In this document: piece by piece, positions 36,636 through 47,610 of the stretch
How the letters are laid out: every line of letters starts with the position of its first letter
Numbering within the stretch: position 1 is the stretch's first letter
From: Parietaria judaica
Lineage: Eukaryota > Streptophyta > Magnoliopsida > Rosales > Urticaceae
DNA length: 64,000 bases
Reading direction: 5' to 3'
NCBI GenBank assembly: GCA_954871525.1
Contig: OX940870.1
Coordinates: 29,502,555-29,566,554, forward strand
Notes under the pieces: model-generated
Seen by the model: the letters and a program-made list of their open reading frames with translations, nothing else
Databases searched by the model: none
Told to the model about the DNA's origin: nothing
Program-made: the position numbers and the translations under genes

Positions 36636-39600
36636 ATAGCCATTAATTTTGCATAAGTTTAAGTACATTTGCCGTTATTATTAAAATATAATATAATTGA
36701 TTGCCATTAAATCCAGTCCCCCTCCGTACCCGGCATATTTTCCACTTCCCTTTTGTAATCCGAAGTCTGCTCTTGCATTATTGTTATATATATGTATATG
36801 GTATTTCAATACAATCTAAATAAGTATGAAATGTTTTTTCCTATATATGTCACATACGACTGGCTTATTATTGAGAGACACTAGCTTAAGTTAGCTGCGA
36901 ATATGACCAAGCTATATCTACAACATGTGTGTCTAAAATTAACCCCTCCAACGAAAGGTGATTCAATCTTTTTAACATGTATATGTTCTTTATAGGACAA
37001 AGAAAAGATCCAATAGACTTGTGATAACCATAGTGCGTGACTAAATGTTGCGGAAATGGATGTATGAGGGCCTCAAGGGTTTTACTCTCTCTCTCTAATA
37101 TTTTTTTCCCTATATTAGTCCTAGTCAATGTTTTTTTTTTTGAAAAATTAAACTAAGCAGATAATTATTTTTGTCTTAGCTCTAATCGGAAGCCGCTCCG
37201 TGAAATTTTTTAGGAACAAGTACAAGATTAAGTAACTAATTCGTCCAACGGATGAACGATATCGGTACACTAAATCGTCAAAAATCACAATCATGGTAGA
37301 TATTTTGTATTCATGGACGATTTTTTATGATCCTTTCAAGGTTCTAAAGGAAGGTAATTCGGTAGCTAGGCACATTACATTTCCATCATTAATAGTAAAA
37401 AAGATTATACACTACTGAAACTGAATTGGCAAAGATTTGATTCTCTAAAGTAATTAAATGACGACATATTCACATACATTTGCTATATGATTTACAATCC
37501 AATATGATATAAGAATATTTCTTATTTCTATTGCTTAATTGCCCATTATATATATGTAATAAAATACTACTTCCCACATCAATCGATTTATTTTGTATCA
37601 TCATGTCAAGTTCTCACGTTCAAATATATTTTTGAGTTCATATGTATAACTTTCAAATCAATAGTTTGAATAAATACTTAGCGACTCACATGAAGCGAGA
37701 TATTTTCAGTACTTTGGAGGTTTATATATATTATAACTCTAATTTTCACATAGACGTCAAGAACTCCAATTAAAATTAGTATAAGTCAGATTTGCAAACG
37801 GCAAGTGGATATACCTTGGGAGCAAATCATATTATATTCTAGTTTCATTTTTATTTTTGTTTCCGTCATCTACAATTTTTTACGTGGGATTTAGGTCGAA
37901 GTCCTAACAACTTACACTAATAAGTTGTGAACATTTTATACACTAAGCTTTTACTAAAGTTTAATTGATTATCTAATCCCTAGCTAGTTGATGTAAACTT
38001 GAAAGTATATACCACCTTAGCACGCTGAAATTTATAGATAAAAAAATCAAGATAACTTAAGAAGAACCAATTAATCTTGAACTCAACACCTGGATTGATC
38101 TCATAAGAGAATGTACACTAAAAGCTAGTTAAGGAATGATCATGAATTATGTTGTAGGAAAAGTTGCTTATTAAGAGAATAATATAAGAAATATACTTGT
38201 GGTACACCCTTTACGGAGTTTTATTACAATAATAAACTATAATGCATCATTCTTATCCGTTTTGCTTTAGAATTAGAAGCTTAATAGAAGAATTATATAG
38301 TGGAGGATCACCTAAACAAAATAATATATATATACACATCGAGACGAAAACAAATGGCTAATAAGGGATAGAATATATGAAGCTGCGTGAAAATAACTAA
38401 ATGGAATAAAACATTTGCAGTTGCAAGTAGCTGCCTCTGAGATTTGCCAAGACTTTTTTTGATCTAATCTTCTTTGATTAATTAATTGATTCATTACCTT
38501 TTCTCTGAGCATATTGCAAGTGGAGCTAGCTCAGGACAATTATTATGACAATTAGTATATAAATATATTTGGCTCTACATACAATTAACTTTATATATAA
38601 CACTAAAAAATAACTCATTAATCTTATTGGCACTTCGTTCGCTGTCAAGTACGTATGAATTAATTATGAAGTATGTCTGTATTCATATAGGTCCTTTTAT
38701 TGTCATGAAAGCAACGAAAATGCCCTTCGATTATATGCTGTGAATATCATCTCATGATCATACTCCATCTAGTACTATTGAATATAGTAGGAAAAAAATT
38801 AAACAATAAAAATATATACATATATATATGACAAGAATAATTAATCCAGAAGCCAAATTCTTGATTATAAAGCTTAATTACTAAAAAGAAAAATGTGTTC
38901 TATATATGCCCAACTTAGTTAAAGATTGCCACTTAGAGAGAAGAGAGAGGTGTCAATAGTGGATCCTTCACGAATGAATAAATATTAGTGCACTGTAGAC
39001 ACTACACAAGTTACACTTGGAACTATTATAGTACCATGAAAGTGAACTAAATGTACTTCACACACACACATATATATACATATATAACATTATCCTTTTT
39101 TGTAGCTAATGATCAAAGAAATAAACTAAGGTATCTGTATGCAATGTATCGTTTTCCTCCTTATATTAAAGTATATATATTTATAGTGATCACACCTTCT
39201 AACTTCTCTCCCAATGACAAGAGTTATGAAAATATTGTTTAATATATCTATCTACTTCGTGGTTCAAGTTCGATGTCGCCAAAAGGTTCACAAAGCCAAT
39301 GAATAAGAAGAGAACAGATGTTGCAAATTAACGAGTCTAGTTTTATATAACGAGAACATGATTGTCTATTCATGGATTGATTTAATTAAGGTTTAATAGG
39401 ACAAGTAATTTATCAACCCTTTGAAATTAAATAACAAAAGGCAAAGTATGACCCAAGAAGACAATGGAGAACAGGATAAAAAGGCCAAAGCGAACATGTT
39501 TCAAAGCCAAAACTACAAAGAAAAAAAAAGTGTTGATCTTCACACACATCCTCTAATTGGACAATTCTCTAGAAAGATTTAGACCCAGAACAAGGCTAAT

Positions 39601-40116
39601 TAGAGAGAGATTTAGCTAGCTAGGTACCTGATGATCATGTGAATTAGTACCGTACTTAAAATATATCATGGCAAGGGTCCCACCGATCAAATGTTGAAGT
39701 GCTTAGTGAGTCACCAAAGTTTGTGCTAGGTCTCAATTCACAACCTTTGATCTTGATAAATAATAATTCTTGACCTTTCAAACTGGCCTTCATTGCGTCA
39801 TGAAAGTCTTTGCTAAAAATTGATGTTCGGTCATTCTGTAAAAATATATATTAAAAAAAAGTCCCTCAGTTTTTGACGTGTTTTTTTGTTTTGTTTAAAT
39901 GAGTCATTATTATTAGGCTTCTAATATGTTCATCAGCTGATTGATTTTGACAACCCCACAACATCATATTATCATGGATAAGTTTCTTTTTTTCTTTCCG
40001 TGGGCTTCTTCTTGTGGGCAATACATTATAAGTGATGGCAAATGAAATGATTATATATCGCATTTATGTCCTGCTTATATAACATGACTGATCATGTACA
40101 TCACTGATCATGTACA

Positions 40117-40281
40117 GTAGAACCTCTATAAATTAATACTCGATAAATTAATACCTCGATTAATTAATAATTTTTTCGGGTCCCGATTATACTAACATAG
40201 TTCAACTTATACCTCGATAAATTAATAAACTCGATAATATAATAAATTTCTCTGGTCCCAACTTTATTAATTTATAAAGGT
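40117..40281. mobile_element. MITE-like repeat (CAGTAGAACCTCTATAAATTAATA)
   Basis: The left end CAGTAGAACCTCTATAAATT is inverted relative to AATTTATAAAGGTTC at the right. The interior is made of 'tcgataaattaata' repeats and GGTCCC. This pattern is widespread in plant intergenic DNA. I could not fix the target duplication. Confidence 0.55.
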
Positions 40282-40752
40282 TCATATGCTTAGTGAAAAA
40301 CAATGATCTAGATATTCTAGATGAAAAGGGACCAACCAATCATCACTTATTGGCTTTCGTCCCCTAAAAACAAAATCCAAAAGTCGCACCATATAGGGAT
40401 ATTCTCATACTGAGAAGAACGGACAGTAGCAAAATATAATTACATGAATTAGTTAAATACTATATGCGCATTAAGCTAAAAAATGATAAATTTTTATTGT
40501 TGAAAAAACGTGCCAATTTGCATTTGAGGTCTGGGATTACTATTAAACCAATGTAGAAATAACTATTGAAGTCGTGTGCTTAGCAGCTTGTTGATTGTTA
40601 CCGTCTTTTAGTGCTAACTTTGGGGTAAAATGTTGAGCTACTTTTCGATAAAGCAATCCAAACGTATTGATCATTTTGATTTCATTAATTTTTTTTTCTT
40701 TTACTAGATGGCAACTGACCATAGATGTAAATAAATCGTGCAATAATTAAAA

Positions 40753-41059
40753 GGGAAAATTACGGCAAAAATATCAAATTTTTTGTCAACATGCCTCCCG
40801 TGTACCCAACTTTTAAAACTGGTGGCAAAAATACTCAACGTGTGTTGACCGTGACTTTGGCATGAAAACCTTAATTTTTCCGTAACATCCGCCATGTGGA
40901 AAAATTAACGGCTACATGGCGGATGTTAACGGAAAAATTAACGTTTTCATGCCAAAGTTACGGTCAACACACGTTGGGTATTTATGCCGCCAGTTTTAAA
41001 GGTTGAATACACGGGAGTCAAGTTGATCAAAATTTAAGTATTTTTGCCGTAATTTTCCC
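40753..41059. mobile_element. Mutator-like MITE, 307 bp
   Basis: The ends are GGGAAAATTACGGCAAAAATA and TATTTTTGCCGTAATTTTCCC, with perfect 9-bp direct repeats taattaaaa (40744-40752 and 41060-41068). Inverted similarity covers almost the whole length (ACACGT, CATGCCAAAG and ACATCCGCCATGT blocks mirror each other). No coding capacity. Confidence 0.85.
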
Positions 41060-41496
41060 TAATTAAAATGATACTCGAGAGAAATCAACACATGAATTGG
41101 TAGGTGGCAACTCAATTCGGAAAGAAAACTCCGGACAATAAGAGAAGTCTTCTATGATCGAAAATTGCCATAACAGAGGAGAGATCACGAAATTAAGTGA
41201 CGTACGGTTAAATTTAATTAACCCTTAAACGTTAATGGCGTAATGTCGAATTCTAAAAAAGATTATTCATGCACATGATTTAGAGCCTCATCGCATGCAT
41301 CATGATGAGCCATTGATACATGATCAAACACACAGATTATGCATCATACACATGATGATGTTTGTATCATAATATTCATCCACATCTTTTTACTCTCCCG
41401 ACAGACGCATATTTCCGTGGATGCCATTCCAATTATTGCCGTATGCCACTCTAAGAAAAACACACACAAACTCGCACACTCACACACATACATAAT

Positions 41497-41499
<3 letters not shown>

Positions 41500-41548
<49 letters not shown>
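41500..41548. repeat. (TA)n microsatellite in the bZIP promoter
   Basis: About 24 TA copies lie 70 bp before the TATA box of the bZIP gene. Its length is likely polymorphic (inference). Confidence 0.9.
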
Positions 41549-41553
<5 letters not shown>

Positions 41554-41576
41554 TGTGTGCGTGATCAACCCTTGGA

Positions 41577-41625
41577 TGGGCCCACAGTCTAGGCCTCTTC
41601 TCGTTCCCATTCACCTCTATATAAA
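41577..41625 (+). promoter_or_regulatory. bZIP core promoter: TGGGCCCA and TATA box
   Basis: TGGGCCCA at 41577-41584 is a TCP/site II-type palindrome. TATATAAA at 41618-41625 lies 98 bp before the ATG, implying a 5' leader of roughly 70 nt. That is too short for the conserved sucrose-responsive upstream ORF of group S1 bZIPs. Confidence 0.65.
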
Positions 41626-41722
41626 CCAACCACATAACCACTTATGAACACTAAACCGAACTCAACCTACTCTCTCATCAAAGCAAAGCAAAGCAAATAG
41701 GAATATTCCACCATCTCCGAGC

Positions 41723-42316
41723 ATGGGCGAGTTCACAGGAATCTACTATTTCCCTCCAGAGATTCCAGCGAACAACACGATCCTCAACATCAACATGGAC
41801 GAGCCGTACCATGAGAGCATGGGATCCACTCTCTACGAGGGCATCAACTACGCGGTCAGCCCCGCCAGCTGGCCCTCCTCCTTCCTCGGCGGTGGCGGTG
41901 CGTCCACGGGCAGCAACCCGTCCAGCGCTTCGGAGGCGGACGACCAGCAGATGATGCGGGCCACCATCGACGAGCGGCAGCGGCGGCGCATGGTGTCCAA
42001 CCGCGAGTCCGCGCGGCGGTCGCGCATGCGCAAGCAGCGCCACCTCGACGAGCTCTGGGCGCAGGTGGTGCGCCTGCGCGGCGAGAACCACGGCCTCGCC
42101 GACAAGCTCGGCCGCATCTCCGACACCCACCGCCAGGTCCTCCGCGAGAACGCCCGCCTCAAGGCCGAGGCCTCCCAGCTCCGCTGCCTCCTCTCCGGCG
42201 CCGACCCCGACGACAACGATGACGCGCTTGCCTGCAACACGGCGCACCTTCGGGCCAAAGCATCGTCCAATCTCATGGCTAACACCACTAAAAGCTCCGT
42301 CAGCTTGCTTCACTGA
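41723..42316 (+). CDS. bZIP transcription factor, group S (bZIP42/43-like)
   Basis: 197 residues, no intron. The basic region spans about 84-106 with the invariant N-x7-R pattern (N93...R101 in SNRESARRSR). It is followed by a leucine zipper with heptad positions L111, L118, L125, I132, V139, L146 and L153, seven repeats without interruption. QVLRENARLKAEASQLRCLL matches bZIP42/43-type members of group S. These factors bind ACGT-core DNA as dimers in the nucleus. The N-terminus is Gly/Ser-rich, and the C-terminus has an acidic DPDDNDD run. Coding GC content is very high against AT-rich flanks. The short leader argues against group S1. Confidence 0.92.
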   Translation: MGEFTGIYYFPPEIPANNTILNINMDEPYHESMGSTLYEGINYAVSPASWPSSFLGGGGASTGSNPSSASEADDQQMMRATIDERQRRRMVSNRESARRSRMRKQRHLDELWAQVVRLRGENHGLADKLGRISDTHRQVLRENARLKAEASQLRCLLSGADPDDNDDALACNTAHLRAKASSNLMANTTKSSVSLLH

Positions 42317-42335
42317 TCAATTTTCCGAGTAAATC

Positions 42336-42393
42336 AACAAGTTTATAAGATCATATCAAATAGTATTTATTGAGTTCATCTTATAAACTTGTT
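42336..42393 (+). other. 16-bp perfect hairpin in the bZIP 3' UTR
   Basis: AACAAGTTTATAAGAT (42336-42351) and its exact reverse complement (42378-42393) enclose a 26-nt loop, starting 20 bp after the bZIP stop codon. It would form a stable stem in the mRNA. Confidence 0.7.
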
Positions 42394-44775
42394 AAAGCTG
42401 CCCTTGTTCTATATGAGTGATCGATGATGTGTCGTTATATATACATATATATTATTGTATGTACGTATCATATATATTATATGTTATATATCATGGTTGT
42501 AGCTATATGAGATCATTGTAGAGGAGGATGAGTATTATCGGAATAGTTTGTCAACTATGTGACATTTTTAATAGTCATAAATCATTTTTATAGAGAGTTT
42601 GCAATTAATCCGTACGAACGTGTGTGAGCTAAATGAACTCAAAATCTTTACTAGGAACTTGAAATAATATAAATAAAAAATATTGAATTTTACATAACAA
42701 ATTAGAAAATAGAACTATTGAAACTTAAAATCAAAATCAAGGTTACGTACAAGGCCTCTCTTCTCGCCGCATATATATATAGGGTCTATCATATTCATTA
42801 TCATAAATATATGAATATGATAATTGTATGGAAACGCATGAAATTAAAGTAAATGAAGAGATGATCAAAGGCAAAATGATTGGTACGAGAGGACTATTGC
42901 CCTGCCAACTTGCTCCTATATATTATTTAATCAATTAATTATCCAAACGTGCATAGGCATTGATCGTACTAAACGACACGAAATATATGTATAAAAAAAA
43001 TCAAAATTATTTAATGAATTTGACATAAATCCGGATATATCTAACTTGTATTGTATAGTCGAGTGAATGGTGCATGTCACACACACGGGTACAGTAGAAG
43101 AGCGTGGGGTCCAGGCAGGGTTTAGGAATTGTGGGGGAGTGCGAGTGTCGCACACACGACACTGCAGGGAACACAATCTGGTGGAGGGCGCTGCTGCTAG
43201 TGCTGCTCTCTTCATTTACATTACACACTCACATACATATGTATAACTATATATAAGTATATATTATGTATCATGTATATATATTAGTAGGTAAACACAA
43301 ATCTATCCACTCTATCACATCGGTTGTAAGAAAAAATTTCAATGATATCGTATATAACAGAAGAAGAAAAATATTAGTAACTGATCAAACTTATATGGGC
43401 TTGTAGGTTGATTGACTTGGTGGTAACTAATCTATTTTATGACTTTTCGATAAATTTTGAGTTCCATTTCGACGAGTCGGGAATGGAGTGTGTTCTCGAA
43501 ATTTACACTGAGTTCTTTTGGCCTTAGGAGGACAAGCTTAGTCGATATTAATTGTAGACATTGGCGTTGCAGCGAAAATATAAATATATATCGAGCTAGA
43601 TAAATAAAGTTACCAGGATAGTCAAACCTGATTGTTCATTCGGCGCACGAATATTCAATTGAAGAACCTTCCTTCGCCTATTGGTTCGCGCACGAATGCT
43701 AAACTATAGGCATCCAATCACTGTTGATTCACGTACGAATGCCGGCTCTCAGGCATCAAACTTGCTCACTGACGAGCTAGTTCGGATTTGGGAAAAATTC
43801 GCAAGTCTCTCAATTTCATTTCATCCAAACACTAAGGATTACAAACTAACGAGCTTAATGTTTATAAAGACTAACCCTAGAGAAAAAAAGGAAACAACAT
43901 AATATGGAAACAAATAATGTCTTAAGCGTAAAGCAAATAACGCTAATAAAGAGCAAATAAAATCAATACTAAAAGTTGAAAATCAAGCAAGAATCTTCAA
44001 AATCGAGAAAGCGTGATATTGGCATTATTCTCGGAATCCCCATTAGATATTTACCATCTTGTAGGATTCTTCCATGTTATCGTGAAGACCTAGCGATGGC
44101 ATTCCTCCATTTACTCATGTCACATGCGTGTAAATTAAGGGTGCTATATGAATTAGAATGACTGTGTCTCTCTCTCGACCTGTAGATACAGTTTGGGACA
44201 AGAGTGGATTAAGAGTATAATGTCTAATATAGCTTTTATTTGAGCCAATGCGATAACAAAACATTGTGTCGCATGATGGAATTTCGATGCGAATAATGGT
44301 GATTGATTTTATTTACATATTACGACGAAATAGCTTATGGCATGCTTCAGGTGCTGCTTTATTCAAAAGCACTTGTTCTACACAGTAGAGTACATGAATT
44401 AGTTACGTACTGATTCCCCATCTATTTTGCCTTCCACACAAACCCCAACATTATCTTCATCTCAATTTCCTTGCTGTTTAAAACATCCTTATCTTTTCTT
44501 TTTCTTTTTCTGTTCTAGGTGATGTAAATTGATCATGTTTATGTAGACGGATACGGACCCGGAGATCCGGATTCTAACTAAAGTAACTCAAATAGTCCGA
44601 GTTTTTTTTTTTTTAATGGAATCACCAGATCAGTTATAAACAAAACAAAATATTGTTTTTAACTAATTCTTCATTAACTAGTTTAAATATTTTAATCATA
44701 AAAAACAATTTTAAACTAAAATAAAAATTGACAAGAAAATTCACATTGCTTTTTCAGACCCGAAGTTCCCTAGTT
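42394..44775. other. Intergenic DNA with a GC-rich patch and retroelement debris
   Basis: No gene is supported. Positions 43060-43220 are clearly richer in GC than their surroundings and hold a small inverted repeat (GTGTCG...CGACAC). Positions about 43550-43910 start with TGTAGACATTGGCG and resemble a decayed LTR or retroelement tail, but no target duplication was found. Confidence 0.4.
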
Positions 44776-44783
44776 GTTATTTT

Positions 44784-46051
44784 CAAGGATTTGAATGCCA
44801 TTTTTTGCCGATAAATCGTTTGTCGTTATCGACGGATTAATCGTTTGCTGGTGGATTTATCGATGGAAAATCTATAAAATTTATCATTTTCCATTATCGA
44901 AACTTATCGATGGATTAATCGGTTATCGATAGATTTATCGATGGAAAAGTTATAAAATATTTTCATACATAAAATACTGAATGTACATTTTCTGGAATAA
45001 TTGAAAACGTCAAATTACAAAACAAATTATGTCAGAATCACAGTTTCAAAATTATATACAATGTTTCGATATGAAGTTACATAAAAAACGAAGAAATAGC
45101 TCAATTTAATCAATTTCCAAAAAAAAAACATATACTTTTGCCGCAATAACGTTGCAATTCGGGAAAACGTCAAAATAAAAAAAAATATGTCAACCTCACA
45201 TTTTATAAGTTATATACAATGTTAAAAAATAATTTTACATCAACAAATATTATTAACTAGCTTACTTAACAAATTTTCAAAAACAATATGTACTTTTGCC
45301 GCAACAAGGTGAAAATCCGGAAAAACGTCAAATTACAAAACATAATTATGTCAAACTTAAAGTTTCTAATTATATACAATGTTACAAAATGAAATTACAT
45401 CAAAAAAATTGAAAATATATATCAAATTCACTATTTTCAGAAAATTAGTACCTTTGTCGCAATTAGAAATAATTTGCATAATCCCTAAAATATAACCCAA
45501 AATATGCAAAAAAAAAAAAAAAAAATCACAAAAATCACACAAACCATTTTAATTCATCTATATTCCATCATATACCTAAAATAAATAAAGTTCAACTACA
45601 ACATTTGATTCAAAACGTAAAATGTACAGTTAAATTAATATGAAACTCAAAGTTTAACTTTCATTCAACCTAATAGCTTTTTAAGTAACTACTACAAGTA
45701 TAGAATAAAAGTGTGAAAAATTGAGATGATTCATACATATACAAAATTTAAACTTCAAAACACTCAAGATCCACTAAAAAACATCCTAAAAATACCTTTA
45801 AATTCTGAAATTAAAAGAAGTTTGAACTTCTGTCGCAAAAAAGTAAAAATTTATACCAAGGTTGACTTATCGTTTTTGACCGAAAAGTAGCTTGTTTTTC
45901 GAGAAAATACACTTGATAAGTTTGAGAGATAAGTAGCTTGCTTTTCAAATAAAAAAATCGCGATAAGTATAAAACGACAACAATTAGATGAGATAAGTTA
46001 TCGAGAAGTGGTTTTCAAAGATTTTTCGAGCTCGCAAAATTCTAATCCTTG
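44784..46051. mobile_element. hAT-type non-autonomous element, 1268 bp
   Basis: The ends CAAGGATTTGAAT and ATTCTAATCCTTG are inverted, with perfect 8-bp direct repeats gttatttt (44776-44783 and 46052-46059). Near the left end are runs of TTATCGATGG and near the right end GATAAGT words. The middle holds a tandem repeat (44985-45470). There is no transposase. Termini match those of the PHYLLO intron element. Confidence 0.85.
44985..45470. repeat. Three tandem copies of a ~160-bp unit inside the hAT element
   Basis: Landmark AAAACGTCAAA occurs near 45003, 45162 and 45322. Each is followed by 'tatgtca', 'ttatatacaatgtt' and 'ttacatcaa' text, giving a period of about 160 bp. It is non-coding. Confidence 0.7.
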
Positions 46052-46065
46052 GTTATTTTTATTTA

Positions 46066-46196
46066 GGAAATTGTACGAAATGCCCAATTTTGTGTCAAAC
46101 CTTTTAAGAAATACCCATTTGTGAGAGTACAAAATACACACAATGGCCATTTTTTTAAAAGGTTCGACACAAAATGGGCATTTCGTTCATTTATCC
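46066..46196. mobile_element. Small MITE, 131 bp
   Basis: Inverted ends contain ACGAAATGCCCA and TGGGCATTTCGT, flanked by 10-bp (possibly 9-bp) direct repeats tttttattta (46056-46065 and 46197-46206). It lies 15 bp from the hAT element, and its left target repeat overlaps the right target repeat of that element. Confidence 0.75.
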
Positions 46197-46677
46197 TTTT
46201 TATTTAAGCGTCCGGGTCTCTTCTGTTGAGATAAAAAAATATGTGTGGTAAGATATCCGACCACCTACATTTACAGAACTAATGTAAATCGATGCGAGCA
46301 AGTCTCGCCGTATCCATAATGCAAAATTTAACAATCATAACACAATGGTTATAAAATAAGTATTGTTCATTCGAAATGAAGAGTAATCGTGTCTCAGATT
46401 GCTTATTAATGTTTTTCATATGAATGTGTGGCGCTTTTTCATTTACAAACTTGGTTAGGCCCATCTCAAAGGCCTTGGGCTGCAGCCCAAGAAATCTAGA
46501 GACATATGTATGTATATATGAAGAAATTTGTAATATTGAACAACGAGTAATTGGACTAATTTAAGAAAGATCGTCACTGCCAATCATGGTTGGATAAAAC
46601 ATATCGACGATTGAAAAAAAAAAAGAAGAGAAATTCTAAACAAAAAAATTAAAGGAAGGATAAATGTGGGAAATGTT

Positions 46678-47016
46678 TCATGGACGTCCATGAATATCCT
46701 GAGTGTAGATGTAATCTGTATTAGCAGCCATGGACCTTCTCAGCAAACACCTCTCTTCACTTTCCAAAGCGTTGCATTTATCTACAGATTCCTCCTTCAA
46801 TACAAAAACACGCACAAAACATACTAAATTTAATATACATATATGTAATAAGACATAAGTGAATGCATGCAGGAATCAGAAAAGCTAGCTTACATGATGT
46901 TGTGGGCTATGGAGAAGATGGGATACTATTGGTCTGGTTTGTGCTGCATATGATAGAAACGAAGCTATTATCAAGAGAGTGATGATGGCTACACCTACAC
47001 TACTAGTCTTTGCCAT
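46678..47016 (-). CDS. PSK: Phytosulfokine (PSK) precursor
   Basis: Two exons: 47016-46894 (41 codons) and 46794-46678 (38 codons plus stop), joined by a 99-bp phase-0 intron with GTAAGC donor and TTGAAG acceptor; total 79 residues. The N-terminus is a signal peptide (about 1-25, VAIITLLIIASFLSYAA). The second exon carries the family block Cys-x8-Cys, LLRRSMAANTDYIYTQ, with the mature pentapeptide YIYTQ at about residues 69-73, preceded by Asp as needed for tyrosine sulfation, then HGRP and stop. PSK is secreted, sulfated on both Tyr and released by subtilases, then signals through PSKR receptor kinases to promote growth. Length fits PSK precursors (about 75-90). An acceptor 3 bp later would also keep frame. 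Confidence 0.93.
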
Positions 47017-47074
47017 TGTGTATTATTATCTGTGACTGTAATGATCTATACTCTCAAGCTAGCTTGAACTGTGC

Positions 47075-47081
47075 ATATATA
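47075..47081 (-). promoter_or_regulatory. TATA box of the PSK gene
   Basis: Minus-strand CTATATATGC lies about 59 bp before the PSK ATG, giving an expected 5' leader of about 30 nt. Confidence 0.6.
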
Positions 47082-47610
47082 GTCTCCATTTATTATTTAT
47101 TATTGATCTCTGCTCTTTAAAATGCAAATATATAAATAATAAATGTGAGAAAAGTCAATGCTAGCTATTAATACCGATAACCCAATTACTTAATTAATAA
47201 AGGTCAATGCAATGTATGCATGGTTTGCTTTGGAAGTACCACCCTTTTGTAAAATATTGAGAACGTACCTTCCTCGTCAGCTTCTCACTCCAAAAACAAA
47301 GGTCATTTTTATAAAAACTAATTATACATGCCTCGGTTCAAATCTCACAGGAGTTCTTTTACCAAACTAGTATCTATCACCTTTAAATTTTTTGAGTAAA
47401 TTCCCAAGCTATGTTCGAAGAATGAATATTCCCAAAATATTTTGAACCATTAAATATCCAATCTTAATACTCAAGAGTACAAGATAATAAAAAGAATGGA
47501 TATATCTAGTATCAGAATTTAAATAAATAATAATAAGAAAAAAGAACAAGCCGAGATTGCTAATATGAATGAGTTTTACTTTTATTTTTTCCTTTTCTTA
47601 TTATTAATTA

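Larger units (their letters stand above)
34765..40752. other. AT-rich intergenic DNA with LTR fragment and microsatellites
   Basis: No gene is supported in these 6 kb. It contains (TA)n at 36022-36067, an inverted solo-LTR fragment at about 36212-36635 and a MITE-like repeat at about 40117-40281. Several short open frames on both strands have neither splice context nor family resemblance. Confidence 0.5.

Noticed and set aside
36296..36646. 116-codon + strand open frame with hydrophobic stretches
   Set aside because: It is the antisense strand of an LTR fragment related to 51496-52476.
41678..42313. 211-codon minus-strand frame opposite the bZIP gene
   Set aside because: It is a shadow of the GC-rich bZIP coding sequence; the + strand frame has the complete basic region and zipper.
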